This document shows, in pieces, positions 47,065 through 56,222 of a DNA stretch of 64,000 nt (position 1 is its first letter; every line of letters starts with the position of its first letter). The position numbers were made by a program, and so were the translations under genes. This stretch comes from a bacterium (GTDB lineage: Bacteria > Chloroflexota > Anaerolineae > Caldilineales > Caldilineaceae): the NCBI GenBank assembly GCA_016124945.1, contig WGMT01000027.1, forward strand, positions 1-64,000, written 5' to 3'. The notes under the pieces are model-generated. The model had not been told where the DNA came from, did no database searches, and was given only the letters and a program-made list of their open reading frames with translations.

Positions 47065-47168
47065 GAATAGAACGCGGATGAAGCGGATTGGGCGGATCTT
47101 GGCGGATTCAGAAAAAATCCTTCTGGAAATCCGTTGAATCCGCCCAATCCGCTTCATCCGCGTTCTAT
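47065..47168. repeat. Period-9 inverted element, AATAGAACGCGGAT family
   Basis: Left 47066-47108: AATAGAACGCGGAT, GAAGCGGAT, TGGGCGGAT, CTTGGCGGAT. Right 47125-47168: AAATCCGTTG, AATCCGCCC, AATCCGCTTC, ATCCGCGTTCTAT. The arms match over about 38 nt. It lies between convergent GrpB and dehydratase genes and ends 13 bp from the latter's stop. Confidence 0.88.
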
Positions 47169-47181
47169 CTCCCCTTAATCC

Positions 47182-48339
47182 TCATTCGAACCAGGTCGTT
47201 CCTTCAAACTGATACTGCCGGCCCACCACTTCATCCAGTTCGACGCCGATGCCGGGGCGGTCGCTCAGGTGGATGTAGCCGTCTTTGATGATGTCGGTCT
47301 TTTCCTGGATGATGGTCGTCCAGTAGTCGCGGTGCAGCCAGTGGAATTCCAGCACCAGGAAGTTGGGGACGGTGGCGCAGACGTGGGCCGACGCCAACGT
47401 GCCAATCGGCGAGGAGACGTTGTGCGGCGCGAACGGGATGTAGTAGAGCTCGGCCATGTTGGCGATCTTGCGGCATTCGGAGAGGCCACCGCACTTAGGA
47501 ATGTCGGGCATGATGATGTCTACGGCCTGTTGTTCCAGCAGATCGCGGAAGCCGTGGCGCAGGTAGAGGTTCTCGCCGGAGCAGATGGGCGTGCTGGTGT
47601 GCATTTTGACTTCGCGAAGCGCCTTGATGTTCTCGGCGGGGACAGGTTCCTCCAGCCACATCAGGTGATACTGCTCCAGGTCTTTGGCCAGGCGGATGGC
47701 GCTGGGCACGTCGAGGCGGGTGTGGACGTCTGCCGCCACGTCGACGCCCTTGCCCGCGGCGCTGGTGACCATGTCCACCAGTTCCACCATGCGTTCGTGT
47801 TCGTACTGGCCGGCAGTGTAGTTGAAACGGTCCTTTTGAATGTGGGCGACTTCGTTGCTGAAGTGGCCGTACGCGCCCAGATCGAGGTCGATCTTCAGCG
47901 CCGTAAAGCCCTTCTGCACCACGTCGTCCACCACCTGCTTGATTTCGTCAAACGTCATACCCGGGGAGACCTGGCAGTCGGCGTAGACGCGGATCTTGTC
48001 GCGGAATTTGCCGCCCATCAGCTCGTAGACAGGCACACCCAGTGCCTTGCCCTTGAGATCCCACAGCGCGATCTCAATGCCGGTGAGCGCCGTAATCAGC
48101 GCGCCGGCGAAGCCACCGTCGAAGACGTGCGAACGGCGTAGATCCTCGAAAAGGGCGTCAATGGCGAAAGGATCGCGCCCGATCAGTTTGGGGGCCAGGT
48201 AACCAATGATGGCAATCGCCTGCTTGCCGCCATGGACACACTCCCCGATGCCGGTAACGCCGGCGTCGGTTTCCACTCGTACCCAAAGATGCATGCCATG
48301 TCCGCGTGTGGCCGCGGTTTTGACCGATGTGATTTTCAT
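47182..48339 (-). CDS. Enolase-superfamily dehydratase, D-galactonate-dehydratase-like
   Basis: A 385-residue mandelate-racemase-subgroup enzyme. Metal ligands Asp204, Glu230 and Glu256; catalytic-type His206 (D-V-H) and His306 (PHN). All five sit at a constant offset of 21 from the positions I recall for E. coli D-galactonate dehydratase (183, 185, 209, 235, 285). It should dehydrate an aldonate to a 2-keto-3-deoxy acid. Genes for an aldehyde dehydrogenase, FAH-type hydrolase and RraA-type protein follow on the same strand side, fitting sugar-acid breakdown. The substrate is not proven. Confidence 0.85.
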   Translation of the reverse strand: MKITSVKTAATRGHGMHLWVRVETDAGVTGIGECVHGGKQAIAIIGYLAPKLIGRDPFAIDALFEDLRRSHVFDGGFAGALITALTGIEIALWDLKGKALGVPVYELMGGKFRDKIRVYADCQVSPGMTFDEIKQVVDDVVQKGFTALKIDLDLGAYGHFSNEVAHIQKDRFNYTAGQYEHERMVELVDMVTSAAGKGVDVAADVHTRLDVPSAIRLAKDLEQYHLMWLEEPVPAENIKALREVKMHTSTPICSGENLYLRHGFRDLLEQQAVDIIMPDIPKCGGLSECRKIANMAELYYIPFAPHNVSSPIGTLASAHVCATVPNFLVLEFHWLHRDYWTTIIQEKTDIIKDGYIHLSDRPGIGVELDEVVGRQYQFEGTTWFE

Positions 48340-48361
48340 GGTGTGGGGTTCGCTTTCTTGG

Positions 48362-48440
48362 AGAGATGATAATGGGATAATGGGATGATGAGATGATGGG
48401 ATGATGTCTCTTCACCATCCCATCATCTCATCATCATTCT
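48362..48440. repeat. Period-8 inverted element, ATGGGATG units
   Basis: Left 48363-48406 (ATGATA, ATGGGATA, ATGGGATG, ATGAGATG, ATGGGATG, ATG). Right 48413-48440 (CACCATCC, CATCATCT, CATCATCAT). The loop is about 7 nt. It lies between the ALDH stop and the dehydratase start on the minus strand. Confidence 0.85.
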
Positions 48441-48444
48441 AGCC

Positions 48445-49887
<1,443 letters not shown>

Positions 49888-49956
49888 TAGATGTTCCTTT
49901 CAGAGATTATGGTACAATTGCTGCACTTGCCTACTTGGACATTGTGAAGGTGAAAA

Positions 49957-50382
49957 ATGGCCTCGACCATGAACACTCATACAATTACGGTTGACCTCCC
50001 CCGCACGCTTTTCGAATCGGTGGACCGCGTTGCTCGGGCAACGCACCGTTCGCCGGAAGCTGTGATCCAGGCAATGTTGGCGCATGCCCTGCCCCCCCTC
50101 GATGACGTGCCACCGGAAGAAGCCGATGCGCTGGCTGCACTGGCTCTCCTTGAGGATGCCGCACTTTGGCAAATCGCCCGTGGAGAGCTTCCACTGCCAG
50201 TTCAGGAGAAGATACAATCGCTTCTCGACTTGCAGAACCAGTCACAATTGTCTGGCTCTCAGCAGTCGGAACTTCAGTCTCTGCTTGATGAATATGGCAA
50301 GGTCATGGTGCGTAAAGCCCACGCAACGCTATTGCTGGCCCGCCGCGGTTTCCAAGTCACCCCTCAAGAAAACCTTGCATGA
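49957..50382 (+). CDS. Small protein coupled to an HNH endonuclease gene
   Basis: A 141-residue protein. The N-terminal part (THTITVDLPRTLFESVDRVARATHRSPEAVIQAML) looks like a ribbon-helix-helix segment of antitoxin type. The rest is helical and charged (LPVQEKIQSLLDLQNQSQLSGSQQSELQSLLDEYGKVMVRKAHATLLLARRG). GAAGGTG precedes ATG 49957. Its stop overlaps the HNH gene start by 4 nt (ATGA). I infer an antitoxin-like or regulatory partner. No named family was recognised with certainty. Confidence 0.7.
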   Translation: MASTMNTHTITVDLPRTLFESVDRVARATHRSPEAVIQAMLAHALPPLDDVPPEEADALAALALLEDAALWQIARGELPLPVQEKIQSLLDLQNQSQLSGSQQSELQSLLDEYGKVMVRKAHATLLLARRGFQVTPQENLA

Positions 50383-50813
50383 CTCGGCCTCATGTTTCGA
50401 CAACACTGCGCACACAAGTCGCTGAAGACGCTCAACATCGTTGTGGCTACTGTCTGATTCCGCAGATTTACACCGCTATGCCACTCCAGATCGAGCACAT
50501 CATCCCGTTGGCTGCCGGTGGAAATTCGGAACGTGAGAACCTGTGGTTGGCTTGTCCACTCTGTAATGGTCGCAAGGCTACCCGCACGACTGGCATCGAC
50601 CCGGGGACCAGTGAAAGTGTGCCACTGTTCAATCCGCGCCGACAGGAATGGAAAGATCATTTTGCCTGGAGTGACGATGGCATTTTGATCCTCGGGATGA
50701 CGCCAATAGGTCGTGCTACCGTCGAAACGTTGCAGTTGAATCACGAGCATTTCCGTCAGGCTCGCCGTCGTTGGGTCGCCGTTGGCTGGCACCCACCTCC
50801 GCTGCACAGGTAG
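50379..50813 (+). CDS. HNH endonuclease
   Basis: A 144-residue HNH nuclease. CGYC and CPLCNGRK form the structural zinc site, and IEHIIPLAAGGNSERENLWLAC is the catalytic beta-beta-alpha-metal segment (H-H/N-H pattern). The C-terminal part (SVPLFNPRRQEWKDHFAWSDDG, GRATVETLQLN) is a conserved extension seen in HNH proteins of cyanobacteria and Chloroflexota. There is no intein or intron around it. Together with the coupled upstream gene it may act as a defence or toxin-antitoxin-like module. Confidence 0.9.
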   Translation: MTRPHVSTTLRTQVAEDAQHRCGYCLIPQIYTAMPLQIEHIIPLAAGGNSERENLWLACPLCNGRKATRTTGIDPGTSESVPLFNPRRQEWKDHFAWSDDGILILGMTPIGRATVETLQLNHEHFRQARRRWVAVGWHPPPLHR

Positions 50814-50865
50814 CCAGTCTCCGTTATCCATACTCAACCCATTCTTCGATCATCATTCTCGTTTA

Positions 50866-51681
50866 CTATTCCACCCAATTCTCCAACGTCCGTCCGCCTA
50901 CCGAAATCCGCACCACATCGCCTTCTTTCAACGTAAAATCACCGCCAGGGACGAGACATGTGCCGGTCATGAGTAGTACACCCTGCGGGAAGTTGAGTTC
51001 GCGGTAGAGATAGGAGACCAATTCCTCGGGTGTGCGCTTCATCTGACTGGTGGCGGCGGTGTCGTCGAAGATCGTCTGTCCACCGCGCTCGATGACGAGG
51101 TGGATCGGCAGATCGCGCAGATCGTCCACGTCGGCCAACTCGATCCCCGGCCCCACCGCACAGGACCCACGATAGCTCTTGGCCTGGGGCAGGTAGAGCG
51201 GGTTTTCGCCCTCAATGTCGCGCGAAGAGACATCGTTCCCCGCCGTGAAGCCCACGATTTCGCCATGTGCGTTGACCACCAGCGTCATCTCCGGCTCGGG
51301 GACGTTCCAGCCGGAGTCTTTGCGGATGCGGACAGCGGCGTTTGTCCCCACGGCGCGCCAGCCCAACGACTTGAAGAAGATCTCGGGGCGTTCGGCGTCG
51401 TAGACCTTGTCGTAGGCGTCTGCCGCCGATTCCGATTCTTCTTTGCGGGCGTCGCGGCTCTTGAGGTAGGTGACGCCGCAGGCCCACACTTCCTGGCCCG
51501 ATTCCAGCGGTGGCAACAGATCGCCGGTTGCGTCCTCGCCCGTGGGCAACGAACGCAACAACGCCATCAACTGCGCCTTGGGCACAGCCAACAACGTCCC
51601 CAAATTCACCCCATCGGGCAACAACTTCCCATCCAGCGCCCACCGTGGGCCGGAATAACTTTGGTGTCGAGTGAGAAACAT
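50866..51681 (-). CDS. Fumarylacetoacetate-hydrolase-family protein
   Basis: A 271-residue FAH-superfamily hydrolase. EVWACGVTYLKSRDAR, DERPEIFFKSLGWR-like AERPEIFFK, the metal-binding Glu pair in NVPEPEMTLVVNAHGEIVGFTAGNDVSSRDIE, and SYRGSCAVGPGIEL mark the fold. In sugar-acid pathways such enzymes act on 2,4-diketo-3-deoxy acids, for example of L-fuconate or L-rhamnonate. The neighbours (two dehydratases, ALDH, RraA-like) make that role likely. It could also be a 2-keto-3-deoxy-pentonate dehydratase of the same superfamily. Confidence 0.85.
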   Translation of the reverse strand: MFLTRHQSYSGPRWALDGKLLPDGVNLGTLLAVPKAQLMALLRSLPTGEDATGDLLPPLESGQEVWACGVTYLKSRDARKEESESAADAYDKVYDAERPEIFFKSLGWRAVGTNAAVRIRKDSGWNVPEPEMTLVVNAHGEIVGFTAGNDVSSRDIEGENPLYLPQAKSYRGSCAVGPGIELADVDDLRDLPIHLVIERGGQTIFDDTAATSQMKRTPEELVSYLYRELNFPQGVLLMTGTCLVPGGDFTLKEGDVVRISVGGRTLENWVE

Positions 51682-51716
51682 AAGTAGCTCCTCTGGTTAG
51701 GATCTGATTGAGTAAA

Positions 51717-51816
51717 TGATGAATGAAGAATAAAGATTGGGTAGACTTCGCCCCGCCGCGATAACATCCATGTTGTCAAGGGACAAGCTTTCCCCAATCT
51801 TTATTCTTCATTCATT
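51717..51816. repeat. Period-7 inverted element, GAATGAA/GAATAAA/GATTGGG units
   Basis: Left 51718-51745 (GATGAAT, GAAGAAT, AAAGATT, GGGTAGA). Right 51793-51815 is the inverse with one change. Arms match the 32350 element; the 46-nt spacer does not. The right arm includes the TGA and last residues (SNE) of the RraA-like gene. Confidence 0.9.
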
Positions 51817-52605
51817 GCTTTTCTTCCACGCCTCATACTCCGCCCACCCTTCTTCATTGAGCGGATAGTATTTGCTCAGCGCGCCGCCTTCGGCCAGCTT
51901 GATGCGGCTGAAGACTTCCCACTCTTCGTGGGCCAGCGTGTGCTCGAGGACAAGCGGGATCATCTGCTGGGGGACGACCACAGCGCCGTCGTCGTCGGCG
52001 ATGATGACGTCGCCCGGCAACACGAGGACGTTGTTCAGCGTCACCGGCACATTGTAGGCCCAGGGGGCAAGGTGCGCCTGTGAGGCGTAGTTGGGCGTGA
52101 AGCCTACCGTCCACAGGCCCACGTCGATCTGCTGAATCTGCGGCCAGTCGCGCACGCAGCCGTCTACCACAATGCCGGTGCCGCCCCGTCCTTTAAAGTA
52201 AGTGGCAAGCATTTCGCCCAGACAACCGGTGTAGAGATTGCCGAACGCTTGAATACAAAGCACATCGCCCGGCTCCACCGTATCGAAGACGGCCCACAGC
52301 GCGCTGCGCTTTTCGGCCCCTTCTTGCGCCTTGCCCGAGTAGACGTCCTCGCGCTGGGGCATGAACGAGAGTGTCACCGCCGGGCCGACGACTTTGGTCC
52401 CTGGCTTGCGTTGGAGCGGTCCTTCGATGAATGTCTGGCGCACACCGAGCCGGTGCATCATGGCGCTGGCCGTGGCGCTGCTCACTTCTTCCAACTGTTT
52501 GTAGAGCGTGGGATCAGGACGTGACACAGGTCCGCCGTCAATGGGTAACGAAACTGCGGAACGAGGAAGCTCAATATCACTGTAATCCGATTCAGATTTG
52601 CTCAT
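51808..52605 (-). CDS. RraA-like family protein (possible aldolase/decarboxylase)
   Basis: A 265-residue protein of the RraA/HMG-aldolase superfamily. VSSATASAMMHRLG, GPAVTLSFMP, the phosphate/oxalate-binding GDVLCIQAFGNLYTGCLGEMLATYFKGRGGTGIVVDGCVRD (with the G-G-x20-R-D pattern), and VLPGDVIIADDDGAVVVPQ are characteristic. Enzymatic relatives are 4-hydroxy-4-methyl-2-oxoglutarate aldolase and oxaloacetate decarboxylase. In this sugar-acid locus a retro-aldol step is plausible. ATG 52605 has GGAA 9 nt upstream; ATG 52620 is an alternative. Confidence 0.85.
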   Translation of the reverse strand: MSKSESDYSDIELPRSAVSLPIDGGPVSRPDPTLYKQLEEVSSATASAMMHRLGVRQTFIEGPLQRKPGTKVVGPAVTLSFMPQREDVYSGKAQEGAEKRSALWAVFDTVEPGDVLCIQAFGNLYTGCLGEMLATYFKGRGGTGIVVDGCVRDWPQIQQIDVGLWTVGFTPNYASQAHLAPWAYNVPVTLNNVLVLPGDVIIADDDGAVVVPQQMIPLVLEHTLAHEEWEVFSRIKLAEGGALSKYYPLNEEGWAEYEAWKKSNE

Positions 52606-52696
52606 GGATCTACTTTCCATTGATAGATGATGGCGTGGGGTGGGGTTTTGCAAGGATATGGTACGCGATTTCGGCCCTCAGGGCAACCCGCGTGTA

Positions 52697-52821
52697 ATGG
52701 GGACTGGGGATTGGGGACTGGGGACTGGGTAAACCTGCTACCTGCTATCTGCTATCTGCCACCTGCTATCTGCTATCTGCCACCTGCTATCTGCTACCCG
52801 CCACCTGCTACCCGCCACCTC
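52697..52821. repeat. Two adjacent heptamer arrays of different families
   Basis: Array a (52698-52729): TGGGGAC, TGGGGAT, TGGGGAC, TGGGGAC, TGGG, the complement of the cyanobacterial STRR unit CCCCA(A/G)T. Array b (52734-52820): about 12 units of CTGCTAC, CTGCTAT, CTGCCAC, CCGCCAC. They are not inverted partners. The arrays fill the leader upstream of the phaR promoter and hold no gene. Confidence 0.92.
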
Positions 52822-52822
52822 T

Positions 52823-52852
52823 TTGACGCGCTGCGTTGTGCTATGCTATGAT
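52823..52852 (+). promoter_or_regulatory. Predicted phaR promoter
   Basis: TTGACG (52823-52828), an 18-bp spacer, and TATGAT (52847-52852). It begins 2 bp after the end of the CTGCTAC heptamer array and lies 50 bp before the phaR start. Array length changes could affect upstream contacts. Confidence 0.6.
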
Positions 52853-52901
52853 CAATCCACCACCCCATACCCATCCCTTTGCCTAGAGACCGCAGGACGC
52901 C

Positions 52902-53465
52902 ATGCCGCTGATCAAACGTTACCCCAACCGCAAGCTCTATGACACCGAGGCCAAGCAGTACGTCACCCTGGAACAGATCGCCGAGTTGATCCGCTCGGGC
53001 AAAGACGTACAGGTGATCGACCACGAGTCGGGCGAGGATCTCACTTCGCTCACGCTTAGCCAGGTGATCTTTGAGATGGAAAAGCGACAGTCGGGCTTTT
53101 TGCCCACGTCGCTAATGACAAACTTGATCCGCAGCGGCGGCGAGACGGTGGAATCGATGTTTCGCCTTGTGCAAGGAACGCTCCCCCTCGGCGCAGCCAT
53201 GCTCGAAGACAAGCTCAACCGGCTCGTCTCCTCGGGCATTCTCTCCCACGACCAGGCGCACAGTGTCACCCATGCGTTGCAGTCGGGCACCAATCTCTCG
53301 GCGCTCGATGAAAACGTCGCCGCACTGCTCAACCGGCTGAACATTCCCACCAGCCACGATGTCGACGAGTTGCGCCAGAAGTTGGAGACGCTCAACGCCC
53401 AACTGGACGCGCTGACCAACGAAGAGCCACCTGCCTCAACTGAGGACCCAAACAAACCAGCCTGA
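52902..53465 (+). CDS. phaR: Polyhydroxyalkanoate synthesis regulator PhaR
   Basis: A 187-residue regulator. The N-terminal PHA-binding/DNA-binding domain is intact (LIKRYPNRKLYDTEAKQYVTL and VIDHESGEDLTSLTLSQVI, residues 3-58). The middle is helical and a coiled coil lies near 153-172 (DVDELRQKLETLNAQLDAL). Classical PhaR represses phasin genes and binds PHA granules. No PHA synthase is in the window. A patatin gene follows directly, so the two may be co-transcribed and concern storage-lipid or PHA turnover. Confidence 0.88.
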   Translation: MPLIKRYPNRKLYDTEAKQYVTLEQIAELIRSGKDVQVIDHESGEDLTSLTLSQVIFEMEKRQSGFLPTSLMTNLIRSGGETVESMFRLVQGTLPLGAAMLEDKLNRLVSSGILSHDQAHSVTHALQSGTNLSALDENVAALLNRLNIPTSHDVDELRQKLETLNAQLDALTNEEPPASTEDPNKPA

Positions 53466-53495
53466 TTGCAGTGTCGCCTGATGGATGGTAACCCA

Positions 53496-54809
53496 ATGAA
53501 GCCTACAGCGACCGAATTCAACGACGAAATTGTCTCCGTCCTCATCAACGATGCGGATGCAGCACCGCGCTCATTGCGTCCTGGCGCGGGCAAGGCGGCG
53601 CTTGTTCTGGCCGGTGGGGGGATCACCGGGGCCGTCTACGAAATCGGCGCACTGCGTGCCGTCAACGACATGCTTGTGGATCGCACCGTCAACGATTTTG
53701 ACATCTATGTGGGCACCAGCGCCGGCAGCCTGGTGGCGGCCATGCTGGCCAACGGCCTCACCCCCGACGAGATGATGCAATCTATCGACAACACCCACCC
53801 CGAAATCCGCGGCATCCGCGCCGACGACATTTTTCAAAGCAACCTGCTCGAATTTCTCCAGCGCCTCACCCGCCTGCCCCGCACGCTCCTCCGCAGTGGA
53901 CGCCACGCCCTAACCGGCCTGGGCGAACGCTCACTAGTGAGCCTGCTCTGGGAATTTGCCGATCTGCTGCCCACCGGTTTCTACAGTGGCTCCGCCCTGG
54001 AACGCTACGTTGGCGATCTCCTAAACCAGCCGGGGCGTGTCAACCGCTTCGACTTTCTCGAACGCGAACTCTACATCATTGCCACCGATCTAGATTCAGG
54101 CGAGCGCGCCGTCTTCGGCAAAGGGGGGAAGGGCATTGTCCCCATCAGCCAGGCCGTGGCCGCCAGCAGCGCCATCCCCGTTATCTACAAGCCGGTGCGC
54201 ATCTTTGGCCGTGAATATGTAGACGGTAGCATGCGTGGCACCGCCAGCCTCGATCTGGCGGTGGAATCAGGCGCGGATCTCGTTGTCTGTATCAACCCGC
54301 TTGTGCCGCTGGATGCGCAGCAGCTCTACCCCAAAGACGAGCACATCGGCGACGAAGGTATGCGCACCATTGTCAACCAGGTGGTTCGTATCTTCATGCA
54401 CGCCGGGCTGCGTTATCACATCAAAAGTCTGCGCCGCCACTATCCCAACGTCGATTTCATCCTGATTGAGCCGCGCACAGATGATCAGAAAATGTTCGCC
54501 TATGATCTGATGGACTACAGCAGCCGCCTGCGCGTGGCCCAACACGGCTTTGAGTCGGTGACCACGGGCCTCATGGAGCACTACAGCTATTTTCGCGATG
54601 TCCTGGCGCGCCATGACATTCAGTTGACACGCACCCGCGTCGAAGCGGAATTGCGCCAGATCCGGCAGGGCGGCTACAATGCCGCCGCAATGTTCGTGCT
54701 GCCGCCGTCTTTGGCTGCAAAGACCAACACCGTTGCGTCCGCCGACACGCTGCTCACGTCCTTAGAACATAATTTACAGCGGCTATCCAAACTGCTCGAC
54801 GACCAGTAG
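53496..54809 (+). CDS. Patatin-like phospholipase family protein
   Basis: A 437-residue lipid hydrolase. Oxyanion loop AGGGITGAVYEIGAL, nucleophile elbow GTSAG, and the catalytic Asp in REYVDGSMRGTASLDLAVESGAD form the patatin Ser-Asp dyad. The C-terminal third (HAGLRYHIKSLRRHYPNVDFILIEP) is shared by bacterial homologues. There is no signal peptide. ATG 53496 is my choice; TTG 53466 directly after the phaR stop and ATG 53481 are possible. The TAG is the first base triplet of a perfect hairpin. Confidence 0.9.
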   Translation: MKPTATEFNDEIVSVLINDADAAPRSLRPGAGKAALVLAGGGITGAVYEIGALRAVNDMLVDRTVNDFDIYVGTSAGSLVAAMLANGLTPDEMMQSIDNTHPEIRGIRADDIFQSNLLEFLQRLTRLPRTLLRSGRHALTGLGERSLVSLLWEFADLLPTGFYSGSALERYVGDLLNQPGRVNRFDFLERELYIIATDLDSGERAVFGKGGKGIVPISQAVAASSAIPVIYKPVRIFGREYVDGSMRGTASLDLAVESGADLVVCINPLVPLDAQQLYPKDEHIGDEGMRTIVNQVVRIFMHAGLRYHIKSLRRHYPNVDFILIEPRTDDQKMFAYDLMDYSSRLRVAQHGFESVTTGLMEHYSYFRDVLARHDIQLTRTRVEAELRQIRQGGYNAAAMFVLPPSLAAKTNTVASADTLLTSLEHNLQRLSKLLDDQ

Positions 54810-54875
54810 GTGATTGGTGATTAGGGATTGGGCCAGATCTTACCGCTGGCCCAATCCCTAATCACCAATCACCTA
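54807..54875. terminator. Perfect 30-bp heptamer hairpin at the patatin stop
   Basis: Bases 54807-54836 and 54846-54875 are exact inverted repeats around a 9-nt loop. Units in the arm: TAGGTGA, TTGGTGA, TTAGGGA, TTGGGCC. The stem begins with the patatin TAG itself. There is no U-tract. This is the cleanest example of the inverted heptamer element in the window. Confidence 0.93.
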
Positions 54876-54905
54876 TCACTAACCACCAACCAACAGCAGG
54901 TGACG

Positions 54906-56102
54906 ATGAACCATCTCTCCTACCGGCAGCTTGCCCTTTTGCTCACCGGCGCTGTGACGGCGCTTTTTGTGATTGTGGTGATCGTGGCCCACTTCCGGCA
55001 ACCCGCCATGCCCTCGTTTGCGCCGACGCCCCGCTCCGTCGCCGACTGCGCCATACAAAACTCCAATGCTGCCGAAACCCTTGTCCCCACCCCCGTCGCC
55101 GGGGAACAGCTCTTCGCCGCCGAAAACCCGAACACACAACGGATCACCGTCGCCGACGGTCTGCCCCTGCCCGAACCCTACTCGTTGCGCTGGCGTGTGG
55201 GCATCGGCATCCCCATGGGCGATCCCTACTTCTACCGCTGGCCCGATCCTCGGCCAGGCTGGTACCTCAACTGGCGCGCCGATCCCATGACCGAAGATGC
55301 CGCCGGGCTTGGCATGGATTTCGCGCCGATGGTGCGCATGGCCAACAACGTGTTGCGCCCCTCGGTTGAAGAAATCCACCAACTCGCCACCCGTCGCCCA
55401 GGACAGATCTGGCTCATCGGCAACGAACCCGACGTGCGCTGGCAAGACGACGCCTCACCCGAAGAGTACGCCTGTTACTACCACTTTGCCTACGAAGCAA
55501 TCAAGGCCGCTGATCCTACGGCGCAGGTGGCCATCGGCGGTATCAGCCAGGTGACACCGCTGCGCCTTGCCTACCTCGACCGTATTTTGTCCACCTACGA
55601 AGCGTGGTTCGGGCGCGAAATGCCGGTGGACATCTGGAACATGCACGCCTTTGTGCTGCGCGAGGAAGCAGGCAATTGGGGCGTGGGCCTGCCCCCCGGC
55701 TTCGATGACGACAGCCTGGGCATCCGCTGGGAGATCGACGACCACGACAACCTTGTCCTCGTGGAGAATCAGGTACGCCTCATGCGCAGTTGGATGGCCG
55801 AGCGTGGCTGGCGCGACAAACCGCTCTACATCACCGAGTACGGCATCCTCATGCCCGCCGAATTCGGCTTCGATCCCTTCCGCACGACTCAATTTATGGT
55901 CGGCTCGTTCGATCTCTTCGAGCGCCTGCGCGATGACAACCTGGGCTATCCAGCCGACGACAACCGTCTTGTGCAGCGCTGGGTCTGGTTCAGCACCTGG
56001 ATGGATCTCTACCCCACGGGCAATCTCTTCGACAACGACGGCGAACCCCTGCCGCCAATGCGGGCGCTGAGTGGATACATCAGAGCAAAGAATAATGAAT
56101 AA
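54906..56102 (+). CDS. Membrane-anchored glycoside-hydrolase-like protein
   Basis: 398 residues. An N-terminal transmembrane anchor (about 8-27) and a short linker precede a TIM-barrel-like domain. QIWLIGNEPDVRW (acid/base-type Glu after Asn) and KPLYITEYGIL (nucleophile-type Glu) are spaced as in clan GH-A hydrolases such as GH39 or GH128-like proteins. I could not assign a family or substrate. ATG 54906 has CAGGTG upstream; the longer frame to 54828 is repeat sequence. The final KNNE and TAA come from the next heptamer arm. Confidence 0.72.
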   Translation: MNHLSYRQLALLLTGAVTALFVIVVIVAHFRQPAMPSFAPTPRSVADCAIQNSNAAETLVPTPVAGEQLFAAENPNTQRITVADGLPLPEPYSLRWRVGIGIPMGDPYFYRWPDPRPGWYLNWRADPMTEDAAGLGMDFAPMVRMANNVLRPSVEEIHQLATRRPGQIWLIGNEPDVRWQDDASPEEYACYYHFAYEAIKAADPTAQVAIGGISQVTPLRLAYLDRILSTYEAWFGREMPVDIWNMHAFVLREEAGNWGVGLPPGFDDDSLGIRWEIDDHDNLVLVENQVRLMRSWMAERGWRDKPLYITEYGILMPAEFGFDPFRTTQFMVGSFDLFERLRDDNLGYPADDNRLVQRWVWFSTWMDLYPTGNLFDNDGEPLPPMRALSGYIRAKNNE

Positions 56103-56204
56103 GGAATGGGCAGTGTGAGATCTCAAGACATCATGCTGCTCGACGGCAGGCCAATGTGAAAAGCAAAAAACACGCTCTACCCAATCTTCAATCATCATTC
56201 ATCT
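56086..56204. repeat. Period-7 inverted element
   Basis: Left 56087-56112 (AAGAATA, ATGAATA, AGGAATG, GGCAG). Right 56174-56202 (CTCTACC, CAATCTT, CAATCAT, CATTCAT). Pairing is looser than elsewhere. The left arm encodes the end of the glycosidase-like protein; the right arm ends about 10 bp before the next ribosome binding site. Confidence 0.75.
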
Positions 56205-56222
56205 CTGTTAAGGATCACCCGC

